From contig JACPFM010000088.1 in NCBI GenBank assembly GCA_016182965.1, positions 1 through 57,757 on the forward strand: a stretch of DNA of 57,757 bases, written 5' to 3'. This DNA comes from Deltaproteobacteria bacterium (GTDB taxonomy: Bacteria > Myxococcota_A > Polyangia > Polyangiales > JADJMO01). Shown piece by piece: positions 33,508 to 41,100 of this stretch. The position numbers and the translations under genes are program-made. The notes under the pieces are model-generated. The model was not told the origin of the DNA and ran no database searches. It saw only the letters and a program-made list of their open reading frames with translations. Within the stretch, counting starts at the first letter, position 1, and every line of letters begins with the position of its first letter.

Positions 33508-34260
33508 TCAGTCGATCCAGTTCACGGCGACCTCACGGTCGATCCGCTCGCGGTTGCGGATGACGCGGCGGAAGTGACGGAACTGGAGGGTCGCGTGCTC
33601 CACGTGGCGCACGCTTCCGCGGACGGCGACCTCGAAGCGTGCGCCCGCCTCGACGGCGTAGCGCACGATCTCGTCGGCGAGGTGCGGGTGGCCGCCGGCG
33701 CCGATCGGCTCACGGCGGCGGACGCGTCCCGCCTTTGCGGCCTGCTCGATGGCGAGGGCGTGGTCCGCGCGGGGCTCGAGGAAGAACCACTCGCCCTGAC
33801 GCGGGACGTCCATGCCGCGGCGGCGCGCGGCGGCGACCTCTTCGGGCAGGAGCGCCTCGTGCGCGCCACGCACGGTGGACACGCCGGAGGGCAGCTGCGC
33901 GATGAAGAGGTGCCGCTCGTGCAGGACCGTGTGTCGGAGCTCGCGGACGATGTCCGTCTCGTCGACGGAGATGACCGCGCGCTTCGAGACCTCGACGACG
34001 AACTCGCGCTGCGGCTCGTGCACGAAGAGCACGAGCTGGCGGAGCGCGCGATCGGTGCCGAGGACCTCGACGCGGTTCCCGTCGGCGCCGCGGAAGATGC
34101 GGTATCGCTCGCGCATGCGCGAGGCGCTCCGCACCTGCTCGACGTCGAGCTGGACGACATCGTCCCGAGGCGACGACCCGCGGGTCGTCCGGACGATCGG
34201 CGACTTGCTCAAAGCGAGCTCGAGGCCGGCGTCCGAGAAGTGACGCTCGATGGTTTCCAA
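33508..34260 (-). CDS. Conserved hypothetical protein (250 aa)
   Basis: The start is TTG at 34260, preceded by GGAAAGGA at good spacing. The protein is soluble and rich in alternating strands and helices: LDVEQVRSASRMRERYRIFR, DRALRQLVLFVHEPQREFVV, RQGEWFFLEPRADHA, VAVRGSVRHVEHATLQFRHF. The segment STVRGAHEALLPEEVAAARRR followed by a basic stretch could bind nucleic acid. No known family is recognised. A hairpin, GCTCCCGC and GCGGGAGC (34305-34326), lies in its 5' leader and may affect expression. Confidence 0.75.
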   Translation of the reverse strand: METIERHFSDAGLELALSKSPIVRTTRGSSPRDDVVQLDVEQVRSASRMRERYRIFRGADGNRVEVLGTDRALRQLVLFVHEPQREFVVEVSKRAVISVDETDIVRELRHTVLHERHLFIAQLPSGVSTVRGAHEALLPEEVAAARRRGMDVPRQGEWFFLEPRADHALAIEQAAKAGRVRRREPIGAGGHPHLADEIVRYAVEAGARFEVAVRGSVRHVEHATLQFRHFRRVIRNRERIDREVAVNWID

Positions 34261-34546
34261 AGCAGATCCTTTCCACCCGGCGCGGAGACACCCGGGCCGG
34301 TGGTGCTCCCGCGATTCGGCGGGAGCGGGGACATGACGGCGGGCGGATCCGCCGTGTGATCGCCCGATGGAGCGACCAGAATGACGTTTGAATCGTGCGG
34401 AATAAGCGTTTGATTACGCGCTCACGCACGGGTGTGTGCCGAGGCCGTCGCGGCCCGCTCGGGCGCGAGCGCCGGGGCTTTGCGCGCGGACGGACCGCTC
34501 CCCGAGGCGCGGCGGCGCCGGCTCGATGCTCGGACGTTCGGAGGCC

Positions 34547-34666
34547 TCAGCGCGCGAGCGCCGAGGGACTTGCCGCCGAGCGCGGTGCGAGCGGCCGCGA
34601 CACGTGGACTGCGCCTGCCGGGGTGGCCGGCTGCGCCCGACGTGGGGCTCGTTGCTCTCTGCGCAT
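34547..34666 (-). CDS. Possible small basic protein (39 aa) with strong ribosome binding site
   Basis: ATG at 34666 is preceded by AAGGAGAG with a 6-bp spacer, one of the best ribosome binding sites in the window. The short frame (MRREQRAPRRAQPATPAGAV and 19 more residues) is Arg- and Ala-rich and has no family match I know. High-GC DNA often yields such frames, so it may be chance. Nothing else supportable lies between 34261 and 34779. Confidence 0.25.
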   Translation of the reverse strand: MRREQRAPRRAQPATPAGAVHVSRPLAPRSAASPSALAR

Positions 34667-34779
34667 GGGACTCTCCTTCGGCGAGTGCGCGCCCCGAACG
34701 CGGGCGAGCGACGGCATCTCTACCGCAGAAGTCGTTCACTGTCAATTGGCAATACGAATCGGTGCTATCATTCCCCGTC

Positions 34780-35664
34780 ATGCGCCCGCTCGTTCTGTGC
34801 CTGCTCTCCGTCGTCGCGTGCGCCGCGCTCCCCGCGTGTGGGAACGGCAGCGACGGCCCCGGCCCCGCGACCGTCGTCGACTCGGCGCAGCCCGAAGACA
34901 CGTTCGTCGCTACCGACGCGGGCGGCGACGACACCGGCGTCGCCGATGCATCGGGCACCGACGCGACCGGCGTCACCGACGCGGCCGACGCGTCCGATGC
35001 GCTCTCGCGCTTCGACATCATCGGCACGGCCTCCGGCGAGTGCGGCGCGGTGACCGCGGCGGCGAAGGCGACGGGCTCGGTCGTCGTCGAGGTCCCGCTC
35101 TCGTTCGACGGCACCGACAAGTGGGAGCGCGCGCGCCTCTCGCCCGGCGGTCAGCGCGTGTTCGATGCGCCCAACGCCGGGGGCAGCTCGAAGGAGTCCG
35201 AGGTGATGACCTTCGAGCTCCTCCACCACTGCGACTTCGCCGCGCTGCTCAAGACCGAGACCGAGATCTCGTATGGTCCGCCCCCCGACGGCGGGGCGGC
35301 GACGATCACCGACATGATCGTCACCATCGCCGGCGAGAAGATCGGCGTGAACCCGAAGCGGGTCTTCAAGCCCGAGCCGCTCAGCATGACCGACACCGAG
35401 GTGCGCGATCAGCTGGTGAAGAACTTCCAATCGATCAACGCGAGCAGCGCGCGCGTGCTCCCTGCCGACAAGTGGTCGAAGCAGATCCTCCACGTGTGGG
35501 TGCCGAGCGCGAAGTACTACGACGCGGTCAAGCGCGTGCTCCCCACGATCGACGAGGCGACGAAGTCGAACACCATCGTCCTCATCACGCGGACGACCGG
35601 CGGCGGCTTCCTCTACTGCGATCCCGATCCGGCGCTCGGCACGGAGTGCCCGCCGATCAAGTGA
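34780..35664 (+). CDS. Lipoprotein of unknown function (294 aa)
   Basis: ATG at 34780 opens a clean lipoprotein signal (MRPLVLCLLSVVACAALPAC, Cys20). The frame is open upstream, but that part is not coding. An Asp/Ala/Thr-rich linker (about residues 25-75), typical of Myxococcota lipoproteins, leads to a folded domain of about 220 residues with no motif that I recognise (VVEVPLSFDGTDKWERARLS, VMTFELLHHCDFAALLKTET, DKWSKQILHVWVPSAKYYDA). Two cysteines near the end (YCDPDPALGTEC) may pair. It is expected in the periplasm or on the outer membrane. An A+T-richer stretch before the start (34738-34775, with TATCAT) is a plausible promoter. Confidence 0.8.
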   Translation: MRPLVLCLLSVVACAALPACGNGSDGPGPATVVDSAQPEDTFVATDAGGDDTGVADASGTDATGVTDAADASDALSRFDIIGTASGECGAVTAAAKATGSVVVEVPLSFDGTDKWERARLSPGGQRVFDAPNAGGSSKESEVMTFELLHHCDFAALLKTETEISYGPPPDGGAATITDMIVTIAGEKIGVNPKRVFKPEPLSMTDTEVRDQLVKNFQSINASSARVLPADKWSKQILHVWVPSAKYYDAVKRVLPTIDEATKSNTIVLITRTTGGGFLYCDPDPALGTECPPIK

Positions 35665-35674
35665 TCGACGGCGG

Positions 35675-35875
35675 TCACTTCCCCGTCCACCCCGGCATCT
35701 CGTCGAGCGTCACCACGTTGCTCCCGAGGAACACCGAGCGGATCGAGGCCGAGTCGTTGTGCTCGGCGACCAGCTCGGACCAAGCGCGGATGTCGAATCG
35801 ACTCCCCAGGCCGTCACGCCGGCTCGGCGAGGCGATGACGCCCGGGAACGAAGCCGGAAGGGCCGAGCTCGCTGG
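35675..35875 (-). pseudogene. C-terminal remnant of an unknown gene
   Basis: On the minus strand a protein-like tail reads SRFDIRAWSELVAEHNDSAS followed by IRSVFLGSNVVTLDEMPGWTGK and TGA (35675-35677). The frame is open only back to about 35875 and has no ATG; upstream it becomes Ala/Arg/Pro-rich. It converges with the lipoprotein gene, 10 bp away. Probably the 3' end of a gene whose 5' part was lost. The stretch 35876-36016 shows nothing else. Confidence 0.4.
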
Positions 35876-36016
35876 CCGTGCCCGGTCGTCCTACACCGTC
35901 CGCGCTGGTCTCACTCTTTTGCTCCCGACGTCCGCGCGCACGACGGCCCGTGCTTCGGGAGCAGCGGACGCTACGATGGCGTCCGTCGCGCGCTCCGAGG
36001 CGCCGGCCAGGTGTTC

Positions 36017-38515
36017 ATGATGCGTTTCGGTTCGAAGAGACTGCACCGCCGCCCCGCCTCCATCCTCGCCCTCTCTGCCGTCGGCCTCGCCGCAGTCGCC
36101 CTCGCATCCTGCAGCGACTCCGAGGATCGCCAGCCGGCCCTCGCGCGCGCGGAGCAGCCGGTCGCCGACGCGAGCAACACCGACATCCTCGCCGACGCGC
36201 CGTACCGCGTGCAGACCCCGGACACCGTCATCCCGATCGAGATCTTCGTCGCCGACGCGTGGACGAGGAGCACGACGCTCAACTCGGTGCGCATCAGCCT
36301 GCTGAAGGGCACCACGTGGACGCCGCTGTACGAGCGCTCGCTCGGGCTCGATCTCTCGGCGAGCTCCGACACGAACGAGATGTGGCTGCTGCACGTGACC
36401 AACGCGTACGGCGGCGCCATCCCGGCGGGGACGGCCTTCACCCCGAAGAACCTGATCGGCGCCGACGCCGCGGGCAAGACGCTCGACTTCAAAGTCGACG
36501 TGAGCGCGAGCGTCTCGCTGCGATGGAGCTCGAGCTACTCCATCCGCTTGAAGGTGCGCGTCGGCGAGGCGCCGCTGCCGCACAACCGCGGGCTGTTCAC
36601 CGGGTGGTTCGCGGGCGACACGCACACCCACACGATGTACAGCAACAACTTCGCCGAGTTCGGTCTCCCGCACCGCGCGATGTTGTCCGGCGCGCACGCC
36701 ATCGGTCTCGACTGGCAGATCACGACCGATCACTCCTGCGATCTCGACGCGCCGAAGTCGTTCCCCACGCCGGGCTTCGATCGCATCGGCTCGCGCACCG
36801 AGCGCTGGACCTTCTGCGAAGAGACGGGCAAGCCGAAGCCTGCGTGCATCGTGCGCTCGCACGTGGGCTGGGCGAACGGCTGGTTGATGGCCGACGACGA
36901 CGCGAAGGACGCGATGGCGTGGGCGGGCGTGCCGTTCCTCTTCCACACCGGCGAGGAGGTGACCGCGAAGACGGCGGGCGGCGTGACGGTGCACACGCTC
37001 GCGTATCGCTCGGGGTACGTGCAGGCCGACGGCTCGGGCGCGACGAAGTTCGGCGTCACCGTCGATCCAATCACCGCGACGCTGCCGAACATGCTCGCCG
37101 GCTTGCCGTCCGGCGCGATCGTCTACGGCGCCCACCCCACGCAGCCGCTCCCCGCGGAGGTCGGCGGCGGGATGTGGACCTCGTCGGACATCGCGAGCGC
37201 GCGCAGCTACCCCTCGTTCAAGGGCTACGAGTTCTGGAACCTCCGCAAGACCGCCGCCTACAACGCGGTCCAGAACTCGTACGGCTCGGGCGGCCTCGAT
37301 CCGTTCGCGAAGTGGGCGCCCTGCGCCTCGACCGACTTCGAGTGCTACCCGTACTTCCTCGACAACCAGGCGATCCCCTTCTGGGACGGGATCCTCAGCG
37401 GCGCCGTCGACACGGCCAACCCGTACGTGTACGGCCTCGCCGGCTCGGACGCGCACGGCGACATGAACTTCAGCACGTACTTCACCGGCAGCACGACGAC
37501 GTTCGATCTCGACTCGACGACCGACAACGCCCTCGGTCGCGTGCGCACCGTGGCCCTCGCCCCAGCCTTCACGATGGACGCGATCCTCGACGCGTTGGGC
37601 GCCGGGCGCACCGTCCTCACCGACGGTCCGCTCCTCACGTTCGGCATCGACAAGACCGGCGACGGCACGATCGATCAGCTCGCAGACGGGCAGATCGGCT
37701 CGCTGCACACCGTGCCGGCGACCTCGAACCTCGACCTGCACTTCAAGTGGCAGACGACCGCGGAGTTCGGCGACGTCGAGCGCGTGGTGATGGTGCGTGG
37801 GACGAGCACCACCGGCAAGACACCAGGCAGCTACGAGCTGTTGACCGATCCGGAGAGCCTCGGCTCGTGCAAGACCGCGCCGCGCACGGCGGGCACGTGC
37901 AAGGTGACCCTCGGACACTCCGGCGCGCTTTCGCTGCCGCCGGCCGGCACGACGTACTACTACCGCGCGATGGCGCTCTCGGGCGCCGGCAAGTTCCGCT
38001 GCCTGACGAACCCCATCTGGATCACCGGCACCGATGCCGTCGCGCCCGACGCGGGGCCCCCGACCGACGCCGGCACCGGCGACACCGGCGGAGCCGACAC
38101 CGGCAGCACCGACACGGGCAGCACCGATACGGGCGTTGTCGATACCGCTGTCACCGATACGGCTAGTGCCGATACCGCTGTCATCGATACGGCAATCGCC
38201 GATACGGCCGTCACCGATACTGCGAACGCCGATACGGCTACCGACGATACTGCCGCTGTCGATACGGGCTCCGAGGCCGACTCCGGCTCGAGCACGCTCG
38301 ACGCCGAGGCCGCCGACACCGGCGCCGACGCATCCGTGGTCGCGGACAGCGGCGCGGCCCCCTTGCCGCTGCCGGAGGCTCCGACCTCGGAGGCGGACGG
38401 CGGCTGCGGGTGCGCCGTCGTCGGCGCGCGAAGCGACGGTCCGATCGCGTTCGGCGTGATCGCGCTGGGCGTCGTCGTCGCTCGCCGCCGCCGTCGGATC
38501 GTCCCCGCGGCGTAG
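36017..38515 (+). CDS. CehA/PHP-type metallohydrolase lipoprotein with MYXO-CTERM-like tail (832 aa)
   Basis: ATG at 36017 (a second ATG follows directly). The signal is of lipoprotein type (GLAAVALASC, Cys32). After a beta-rich region (about 50-190) comes a PHP/CehA-like domain with metal-binding histidines in WFAGDTHTHTMYSNN and WQITTDHSCDL, and GSDAHGDMNF further on. This resembles CehA/McbA hydrolases acting on phosphate, carbamate or similar esters; the substrate is unknown. A Thr/Asp repeat region (DNA 38088-38267) then leads to a C-terminal signal: GGCGCAVVGARSDGPIAFGV, hydrophobic residues and RRRRR. This is the MYXO-CTERM pattern for surface anchoring. Having both a lipobox and this tail is notable. 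Confidence 0.82.
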   Translation: MMRFGSKRLHRRPASILALSAVGLAAVALASCSDSEDRQPALARAEQPVADASNTDILADAPYRVQTPDTVIPIEIFVADAWTRSTTLNSVRISLLKGTTWTPLYERSLGLDLSASSDTNEMWLLHVTNAYGGAIPAGTAFTPKNLIGADAAGKTLDFKVDVSASVSLRWSSSYSIRLKVRVGEAPLPHNRGLFTGWFAGDTHTHTMYSNNFAEFGLPHRAMLSGAHAIGLDWQITTDHSCDLDAPKSFPTPGFDRIGSRTERWTFCEETGKPKPACIVRSHVGWANGWLMADDDAKDAMAWAGVPFLFHTGEEVTAKTAGGVTVHTLAYRSGYVQADGSGATKFGVTVDPITATLPNMLAGLPSGAIVYGAHPTQPLPAEVGGGMWTSSDIASARSYPSFKGYEFWNLRKTAAYNAVQNSYGSGGLDPFAKWAPCASTDFECYPYFLDNQAIPFWDGILSGAVDTANPYVYGLAGSDAHGDMNFSTYFTGSTTTFDLDSTTDNALGRVRTVALAPAFTMDAILDALGAGRTVLTDGPLLTFGIDKTGDGTIDQLADGQIGSLHTVPATSNLDLHFKWQTTAEFGDVERVVMVRGTSTTGKTPGSYELLTDPESLGSCKTAPRTAGTCKVTLGHSGALSLPPAGTTYYYRAMALSGAGKFRCLTNPIWITGTDAVAPDAGPPTDAGTGDTGGADTGSTDTGSTDTGVVDTAVTDTASADTAVIDTAIADTAVTDTANADTATDDTAAVDTGSEADSGSSTLDAEAADTGADASVVADSGAAPLPLPEAPTSEADGGCGCAVVGARSDGPIAFGVIALGVVVARRRRRIVPAA
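38088..38267 (+). repeat. Tandem Asp-Thr repeats inside the metallohydrolase gene
   Basis: About fifteen 12-bp-spaced units based on GCCGATACGG/GACACCGGC encode repeats of four residues (x-x-Asp-Thr: GADT, GSTDT, AVTDT, ASADT). They form an acidic, extended spacer before the C-terminal anchor. The number of units is likely to vary between strains. Confidence 0.8.
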
Positions 38516-38616
38516 CGACCGACCCGGGGACCGGGCCTGTCGCCGCCCCCTCCGGTCGGGTCTCGGATTTTCCTGACGCCCCCACCCGCTCCGGGCGACC
38601 CTGCGCCTGACGCGCG

Positions 38617-41019
38617 ATGACCCCCGCCTATACCGTGCGCATCGGTCTCGGGATCGGCCTGATCAGCGCCGCGCTGATCCAGACCGAGGTCCTGCTGACG
38701 CGCCTGTTGAGCGTCGTCGTCTGGTACCACTTCGCGTTCGTCGCGATCTCCGTGGCGCTGTTGGGGCTGAGCGTGGCTGCGGTGATCGTCCATGCCGTGG
38801 GCGGTCGACTGCGCGAGGAGGCGACGCCCGAGTACGTCGCGTACGGCGCGGCGGCGACGGCGGTCGCGATCATCCTCGTCGACGTCGCGCTTCTGCACGC
38901 GACGCCGGACTGGTTCGGCACGGGCGCGGGGGTGTTCACCAGGCCGACGTTCCGGCTCGGGGCGCTGTTCCTGCTGGCCGCGCTGCCGTTCACGGCGGGC
39001 GGCTTCTCGGTCGCGCTCTCGCTCTCGCGGTGGTCGACCGACGTGCACCGGCTGTACTTCTGGGATCTCGTGGGCGCGGGCGCGGGCGGCGCGTCGGTCG
39101 TGCCGCTGCTCTCGGTGATGCCGGCGCCGATCGCGCTCCTCGTCCCGGCCGTGATCTGCGGCGCCGCGGCGCTCACGGTCGTGACCGCGCGGGGGCGCGC
39201 GCGGTCGATCTCGCGGCTCGCGATCGCGGCGCCGCTGGCGTTGCTCCTGACCGCGCCCTTCACCAACCTCTTCGAGATCCGCGTCGCCAAGGGCGTGTCG
39301 CTCGCGCGCGTGAGGCCCGAGTACAACCGGTGGAACTCGTTCTCCATGGTGACGGTGCTGCCGCAGGCGGGGTTCCGCGGGTGGGCGCCGAGCAACCGTT
39401 ACACGGGGCCGATCCCCGAGCAGAAGGCGCTGGTCATCGACATGAACGCGATGACGGTGTTGACGAAGCTCTCGGGCGCGCCCTCGGAGCTCGCGCACCT
39501 GTCGTTCGATCTCTCGGCGTTCGTCTACCGCGTGCGCCCGAAGCCGGAGCGCGCGTGCGTGCTCGGCGCCGGCGCCGGCCGCGACGTGCTCTCGGCGCTC
39601 GGAGCGGGCGCCGCCCACGTGACCACCGTCGAGATCAACCCGCTGATCGTCGACGACGTCGTGCGCGGGAGGTACCGCGCGTTCACCGGTGATCTGTATC
39701 GCCGCCCCGACGTCACGGTCGCCGTCGAGGACGGCCGGAGCTTCGTGGCGCGGAGCGACGCGCGCTGGAACGTCGTCCAGCTGTCGATGGTCGACACCTC
39801 GGCCGCGACGGCCGCAGGCGCGTACGCGCTGACCGAGAACAGCCTCTACACCCGCGAGGCGTTCGTCGAGCTGCTCCGCCACCTCGAGCCAGCAGGCGTG
39901 CTCAGCGTCGGCTCGGTGGGCCTGCCGGAGCTCGCCGTCGGCGCGCGGCTGACGTCGGTCGCGCGCTCCGCGCTCGAGTCGCTCGGGCGCGATCCGGCGC
40001 GGAGCATCGCGGTGATCGCCGCTCCCTGGGCCAGCCTGCCGAACACCGTCATGTACGACGTGCTCGTGGCGCCCGACGGGTTCGACGCCGTGGATCGCGA
40101 GCGGATCCTCGCCGAGGCGAGGGCGCTCGGGTTCGTGCCCGTCTACGTCCCCGGGCAGCCGCCGACGGCGCTCCCCGGCGAGCCGCGGCGCGTCGACGAC
40201 CTCGCGTCCGCGCAGGTCCCCTCGTACGCGGGCGCGCTCGACGTCTCGCCGACGACCGACGATCGCCCGTTCTTCTTCTACCAGTCGCGCCTCTCCGATC
40301 TCGGTCGCGCGCTGACGGCGAGCGGTCCCGAGCACCTGTTCGGCAACGGCATGGCCATCCTCGCCAAGCTGCTGCTGCTCTCGGCGGTGCTCTCGGCGGT
40401 GCTCGCGTTCCTCCCGCTGATCGTGGGCGGCGCGCGCATCCGCGCGGGCGGCGGATCGGTGCTCGCCGACGGCGCCTACGCCGCTTGTCTCGGGGTCGGC
40501 TTCATGTTCGTCGAGATCGGCCTGCTCCTGCGCTCGAGCCTCCACCTCGGGCACCCGGCCGCCTCGCTCACGGTCGTCTTGCTCGTGCTGCTCGTCGCCG
40601 GCGGCGTCGGCAGCCTGCTGTTCGCCCGCGAGCGCACGGGCGCGCGCGCAGCGTCGGTCCTCGCGGCGGTGATCGCGCTGACCGTCGCCTTCGCGGTCGT
40701 CAGCCAGCCGCTGTTCTCGGCGACGCGCACGCTCTCGGGCGGCGTCCGGGCGCTGATCGTCGGGCTCGCCATCCTCCCCCTCGGGCTGGTGATCGGCGCG
40801 CCGCTGCCGCTCGCGCTCGGAGCGGTCTCGACGCGCGCCGGCGCGCGCATCCCGTGGCTCTGGGCGGTGAACGGCGCTACCAGCGTGCTCGCGTCGGTGC
40901 TCGCGACGCTGGTGGGCCTTCACTTCGGCGTGCGCGCCGTGCTGATCGCCGGCGCGGGCTTCTACGCGCTCGCTCTGCTGCTGTCGCGGCCGGTGATGCG
41001 GCGGATCCCATCAGGGTGA
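38617..41019 (+). CDS. Spermidine synthase-like polytopic membrane protein (800 aa)
   Basis: ATG at 38617. The N-terminal about 210 residues contain five to six membrane segments (IGLISAALIQTEVLLTRLLS, FAFVAISVALLGLSVAAVIV). Residues about 290-540 form a spermidine-synthase-like Rossmann methyltransferase fold: ERACVLGAGAGRDVLSALGA, VTTVEINPLIVDDVVRGRYR, VTVAVEDGRSFVARSDARWN, VVQLSMVD. About seven further membrane segments follow to the C-terminus. The classic spermidine synthase acidic catalytic motif is not evident, so the reaction is unknown; several such fused proteins are common in Myxococcota. It follows the metallohydrolase gene by about 100 bp in the same direction and ends at a strong terminator. 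Confidence 0.8.
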   Translation: MTPAYTVRIGLGIGLISAALIQTEVLLTRLLSVVVWYHFAFVAISVALLGLSVAAVIVHAVGGRLREEATPEYVAYGAAATAVAIILVDVALLHATPDWFGTGAGVFTRPTFRLGALFLLAALPFTAGGFSVALSLSRWSTDVHRLYFWDLVGAGAGGASVVPLLSVMPAPIALLVPAVICGAAALTVVTARGRARSISRLAIAAPLALLLTAPFTNLFEIRVAKGVSLARVRPEYNRWNSFSMVTVLPQAGFRGWAPSNRYTGPIPEQKALVIDMNAMTVLTKLSGAPSELAHLSFDLSAFVYRVRPKPERACVLGAGAGRDVLSALGAGAAHVTTVEINPLIVDDVVRGRYRAFTGDLYRRPDVTVAVEDGRSFVARSDARWNVVQLSMVDTSAATAAGAYALTENSLYTREAFVELLRHLEPAGVLSVGSVGLPELAVGARLTSVARSALESLGRDPARSIAVIAAPWASLPNTVMYDVLVAPDGFDAVDRERILAEARALGFVPVYVPGQPPTALPGEPRRVDDLASAQVPSYAGALDVSPTTDDRPFFFYQSRLSDLGRALTASGPEHLFGNGMAILAKLLLLSAVLSAVLAFLPLIVGGARIRAGGGSVLADGAYAACLGVGFMFVEIGLLLRSSLHLGHPAASLTVVLLVLLVAGGVGSLLFARERTGARAASVLAAVIALTVAFAVVSQPLFSATRTLSGGVRALIVGLAILPLGLVIGAPLPLALGAVSTRAGARIPWLWAVNGATSVLASVLATLVGLHFGVRAVLIAGAGFYALALLLSRPVMRRIPSG

Positions 41020-41045
41020 GGCTGTCGCTACCGTGAACAAAAAGC

Positions 41046-41078
41046 ACCGCGGCGTGAACGGGTCGTCCACGCCGCGGT
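41046..41078. terminator. Terminator between convergent genes
   Basis: An 11-bp stem, ACCGCGGCGTG (41046-41056) and CACGCCGCGGT (41068-41078), closes an 11-base loop. On the minus strand it is followed by GCTTTTTG, so it is a textbook intrinsic terminator for the Cys-rich lipoprotein gene; it can also stop the plus-strand gene ending at 41019. Confidence 0.75.
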
Positions 41079-41100
41079 CCACTTCAGGGTCGCCTGGACT

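Noticed and set aside
37960..40923. Very long minus-strand frame opposite the spermidine synthase-like gene
   Set aside because: Its product is Arg/Glu/Ala-rich low-complexity sequence typical of the antisense of high-GC coding DNA.
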